DNA of 64,000 bases, taken from Proteiniphilum sp. X52 (GTDB lineage: Bacteria > Bacteroidota > Bacteroidia > Bacteroidales > Dysgonomonadaceae). Shown here in pieces: positions 61,969-64,000 of this stretch. Made by a program: the position numbers and the translations under genes. Within the stretch, counting starts at the first letter, position 1. The number at the start of each line of letters is the position of its first letter. The stretch covers positions 1 to 64,000 of the forward strand of contig NZ_RDSD01000007.1 in NCBI RefSeq assembly GCF_003712195.1, in the 5' to 3' direction. Below the pieces are notes generated by a model that was not told the origin of the DNA, made no database searches, and saw nothing but the letters and a program-made list of their open reading frames with translations.

Positions 61969-63003
61969 ATGAATATGGATAAAGATAATTTGCCTGAAAA
62001 AAATAATGAAGAAAAATTTTTATTAAAATATTTTCTTCGGCGCATTCATAACAACGAAACCACTCAAAAGGAGAAAAATGTCATAGAATTATTAAAGCAG
62101 TCTTATGAGCCGGCTCGGGGAACGAGAAGGCTAACCGACAAGGAGTTAAAGCAAGCTATCACAAGGAACCGGAGAGAAATCATGAAAAGGATCGGGTCCC
62201 CCCGATATTCCAAAGGAAAGACTATACGGCGGATTCCTCTATTTATAGGAAGCAGCGCCGCCGCAATAGCCTTGCTTCTTATCTTATTGACATTCCCGTT
62301 CACCAAAGATACCTCTCTTACAGGCACAACAGCAATATCGTCGGAATTTCCCGCGATTGAGAAACAATTCACAACCGGCAACGATATGAAAAAGATCGTA
62401 CTGGCCGACGGCTCTACCATTTTCCTCAATCAGGGGACGACTATCAGCCTGCGACAGGGAAAATTCAACGCTCATACCCGTGAAATATGGCTGGATGAGG
62501 GAGAAGCATTCTTCGATGTAAAAAAAGAGGCAAGCCGGCCGTTTATCGTTCATACTCCCAATGGGATCCGTACACAGGTATTAGGCACTTCTTTCAATAT
62601 AAGGGCGTATGCCCAACTCGAAGAACAGGTGATCTCGGTCAATACGGGCCGTGTACAGGTATACGATGAAAAAGAGAATAAAATCATCCTGGATCCGGAT
62701 TATAAAGTCTCTGTCAAAAACGGGAATAACGAGTTTGTAGGTGGTAAAACAGATGCCGGAAACATGGCCGCATGGCGGTCGGGAACCATCATGCTGGAAC
62801 AGGCGACCATCAGGGAAGTGGCTTTCAGGCTGAAACAGACATTTAATATTACCCTGATCTACGATCATGCTGTGAATGACAACCAAAGGATAGTGACATC
62901 ATTCACTTTAAACACGCCACAGGAAGAAATACTTACCACAATATGTAAATTATATAATGTGCATTATAAGAGAAATAATAACAGAGTTGAATTGATTAAA
63001 TAA
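61969..63003 (+). CDS. FecR family anti-sigma factor
   Basis: 344 aa. The cytoplasmic N-terminus (1-85) contains the sigma-binding region, one membrane helix lies at about 88-108 (IPLFIGSSAAAIALLLILLT), and the periplasmic FecR domain follows (VLADGSTIFLNQGTTISLRQ, then EIWLDEGEAFFDVKKEASRP and VLGTSFNIRAYAQ). The C-terminal DUF4974/STN-like domain is at about 265-340. It should hold the divergent ECF sigma factor inactive until the SusC receptor signals. The start could also be the Met at residue 3. The 262-base spacer before it is AT-rich with CCAAAAAG direct repeats (near 61886 and 61908), possible sigma target sequence. Confidence 0.93.
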   Translation: MNMDKDNLPEKNNEEKFLLKYFLRRIHNNETTQKEKNVIELLKQSYEPARGTRRLTDKELKQAITRNRREIMKRIGSPRYSKGKTIRRIPLFIGSSAAAIALLLILLTFPFTKDTSLTGTTAISSEFPAIEKQFTTGNDMKKIVLADGSTIFLNQGTTISLRQGKFNAHTREIWLDEGEAFFDVKKEASRPFIVHTPNGIRTQVLGTSFNIRAYAQLEEQVISVNTGRVQVYDEKENKIILDPDYKVSVKNGNNEFVGGKTDAGNMAAWRSGTIMLEQATIREVAFRLKQTFNITLIYDHAVNDNQRIVTSFTLNTPQEEILTTICKLYNVHYKRNNNRVELIK

Positions 63004-63012
63004 GAAAAAATT

Positions 63013-64000
63013 ATGGGAATTAAAATGGATGGAATGCGCAGGATCACTCTCTCAGTCGCCCTATTATGCTGGGTGGGCCTTGGGAGTTTGTCCGCTACCG
63101 TGCAGAATGCAAGTAGTTTTCCTGCCGAGTCGATGATACACAGGTTGGAGCGACTCAATGAAATTGGAAAGACTACAGGGCAATCCGTGTCATACAACGC
63201 TACCGAGATTCAGAATGAAGAAGCTCCCGCATTTGATGCTGAAACCAACAATATGGAAGAGTGGTTGTACAAATCACTGAGCGAATCGGAATTCACATAT
63301 GAGAAGAGGAATAATAACCATTACCTCGTTGTTCGAAACAAGCAGGCGGAGCCTGAACCGGAACAAACACAGCCGGTGTCGGTTCTCTCCGGACGTGTGA
63401 CGGACATGCAAAACGAGCCTCTTATCGGCGTAAATATTGTGGAAAAAGGGACTTCCAACGGGACCGTGACCGATATAGAGGGGCGGTACTCTTTATCGGT
63501 TCCTGCCGATGCGGTGATCTTGTTTTCTTATATTGGATACACTGCCCGAGAAATACCTCGTGACGGGCGGAGCACGATAGACGTCGTATTGAATGAAGAT
63601 TCCGAATTGCTCGATGAAGTGGTTGTGGTTGGCTATGGTACACAACGCAAAGTTAATTTGACGGGGTCTGTAGGTGTGATCTCATCTGAAGACCTGATAA
63701 AGAGACCGATAGCCAATGTGTCTACCGGTTTACAGGGACTTGTTCCGGGGATGACTGTTACAGCCAATGCAAACGGAGGATTACCGGGGCAATCCAATGC
63801 TACTATACAAATCCGGGGTGTTGGCTCAAGAGGCAACAATAATCCCCTTGTATTGATCGATGGCGCGGAAGGAGATATGAACATCATCAATCCGAATGAT
63901 ATCGAAAGCATCTCAGTATTAAAGGATGCTGCTTCTGCAGCCATCTATGGGAACAGGGCCGCCAACGGAGTTATCCTGATTACCACAAAAAACATATCGG
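63013..64000 (+). CDS. SusC/RagA family TonB-linked outer membrane receptor (5' part only)
   Basis: 329 codons visible; the gene runs off the right edge (family length about 1000-1100). Start ATG at 63013, nine bases after the fecR stop. Signal peptide (ITLSVALLCWVGLGSLSA), an STN domain at about 40-115 that interacts with FecR, CarboxypepD_reg-like domain (VLSGRVTDMQNEPLIGVNIV, then ILFSYIGYTAREI), then the SusC boundary motif VVVVGYGTQRKVNLTGSV and a plug domain (IQIRGVGSRGNNNPLVLIDG, AASAAIYGNRAANGVILITT). It would import a glycan with a SusD partner expected just outside the window. The STN domain marks it as a signal transducer for the ECF/FecR pair. Confidence 0.95.
   Translation, partial: MGIKMDGMRRITLSVALLCWVGLGSLSATVQNASSFPAESMIHRLERLNEIGKTTGQSVSYNATEIQNEEAPAFDAETNNMEEWLYKSLSESEFTYEKRNNNHYLVVRNKQAEPEPEQTQPVSVLSGRVTDMQNEPLIGVNIVEKGTSNGTVTDIEGRYSLSVPADAVILFSYIGYTAREIPRDGRSTIDVVLNEDSELLDEVVVVGYGTQRKVNLTGSVGVISSEDLIKRPIANVSTGLQGLVPGMTVTANANGGLPGQSNATIQIRGVGSRGNNNPLVLIDGAEGDMNIINPNDIESISVLKDAASAAIYGNRAANGVILITTKNIS

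Noticed and set aside
1..64000. tRNA and rRNA genes
   Set aside because: No convincing T-loop/acceptor pattern or rRNA-like sequence was seen when reading the spacers; the S23-type gene at 50182 is not inside an rRNA gene.

Overview
The window looks like a chromosomal segment from a Bacteroidales bacterium (phylum Bacteroidota), probably near Dysgonomonadaceae or Porphyromonadaceae. The family level is inference. Support: promoter boxes of the form TTTG-N(18-21)-TAnnTTTG, a sigma/FecR/SusC set with STN and DUF4974 domains, a long Bacteroidota-type urocanate hydratase, the neighbouring tig-clpP-clpX genes, and 'GG-leader' precursors. No rRNA or tRNA gene and no CRISPR array was found.

Layout. 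1-5.75 kb (minus): a secreted/periplasmic sugar-oxidation locus (TIM-barrel epimerase, DUF1080 3-keto-glycoside hydrolase, two Gfo/Idh/MocA dehydrogenases, DoxX). 6-11 kb: a fatty-acyl-CoA ligase convergent with carB. 11.2-18 kb (minus): a tolC-hlyD-ABC-macB exporter operon ending in a LytS-type kinase and a LytTR regulator, preceded by four 23-bp direct repeats. 18.3-22 kb (minus): galactose operon (galM, sugar transporter, galK) with a strong terminator. 22.1-24.4 kb: a CNNM/CBS protein and a sugar nucleotidyltransferase.

24.5-28.1 kb is an accessory island made mostly of debris (Lnu(B)-like nucleotidyltransferase, IS66, glycosyltransferase and UDP-galactopyranose mutase remnants). In its middle is a tandem array of a two-gene cassette with a 1.4-kb unit: a double-glycine-leader protein with a zincin-like HEHTH domain, and a small secreted partner. 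This is the best candidate for an undescribed system.

28.1-31.9 kb (minus): rluA-family, fabG, tetR, DUF3109 and CPBP genes. 32-43.1 kb (plus): tig, clpP-clpX, recQ-dxs-trkA-trkH. 43.2-45.8 kb: clpB. 46-47.8 kb: an aldo/keto reductase remnant and an MFS carrier. 47.9-57 kb (minus): a complete histidine-utilisation operon (hutU, unknown secreted protein, ftcD, hutI, cyclodeaminase, hutH), interrupted by a four-helix-bundle gene and an intact IS. 57.2-61.7 kb: GDPD lipoprotein, cutC, an unknown lipoprotein, nfo and an ECF sigma factor. 62-64 kb (plus): FecR anti-sigma and the start of a SusC receptor.

Two genome-wide features recur in the spacers. One is a 193-bp palindromic MITE-like element, present as inverted copies at 3.4 and 59.3 kb. 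The other is a set of 7-bp tandem arrays that abut or enter gene 3' ends.
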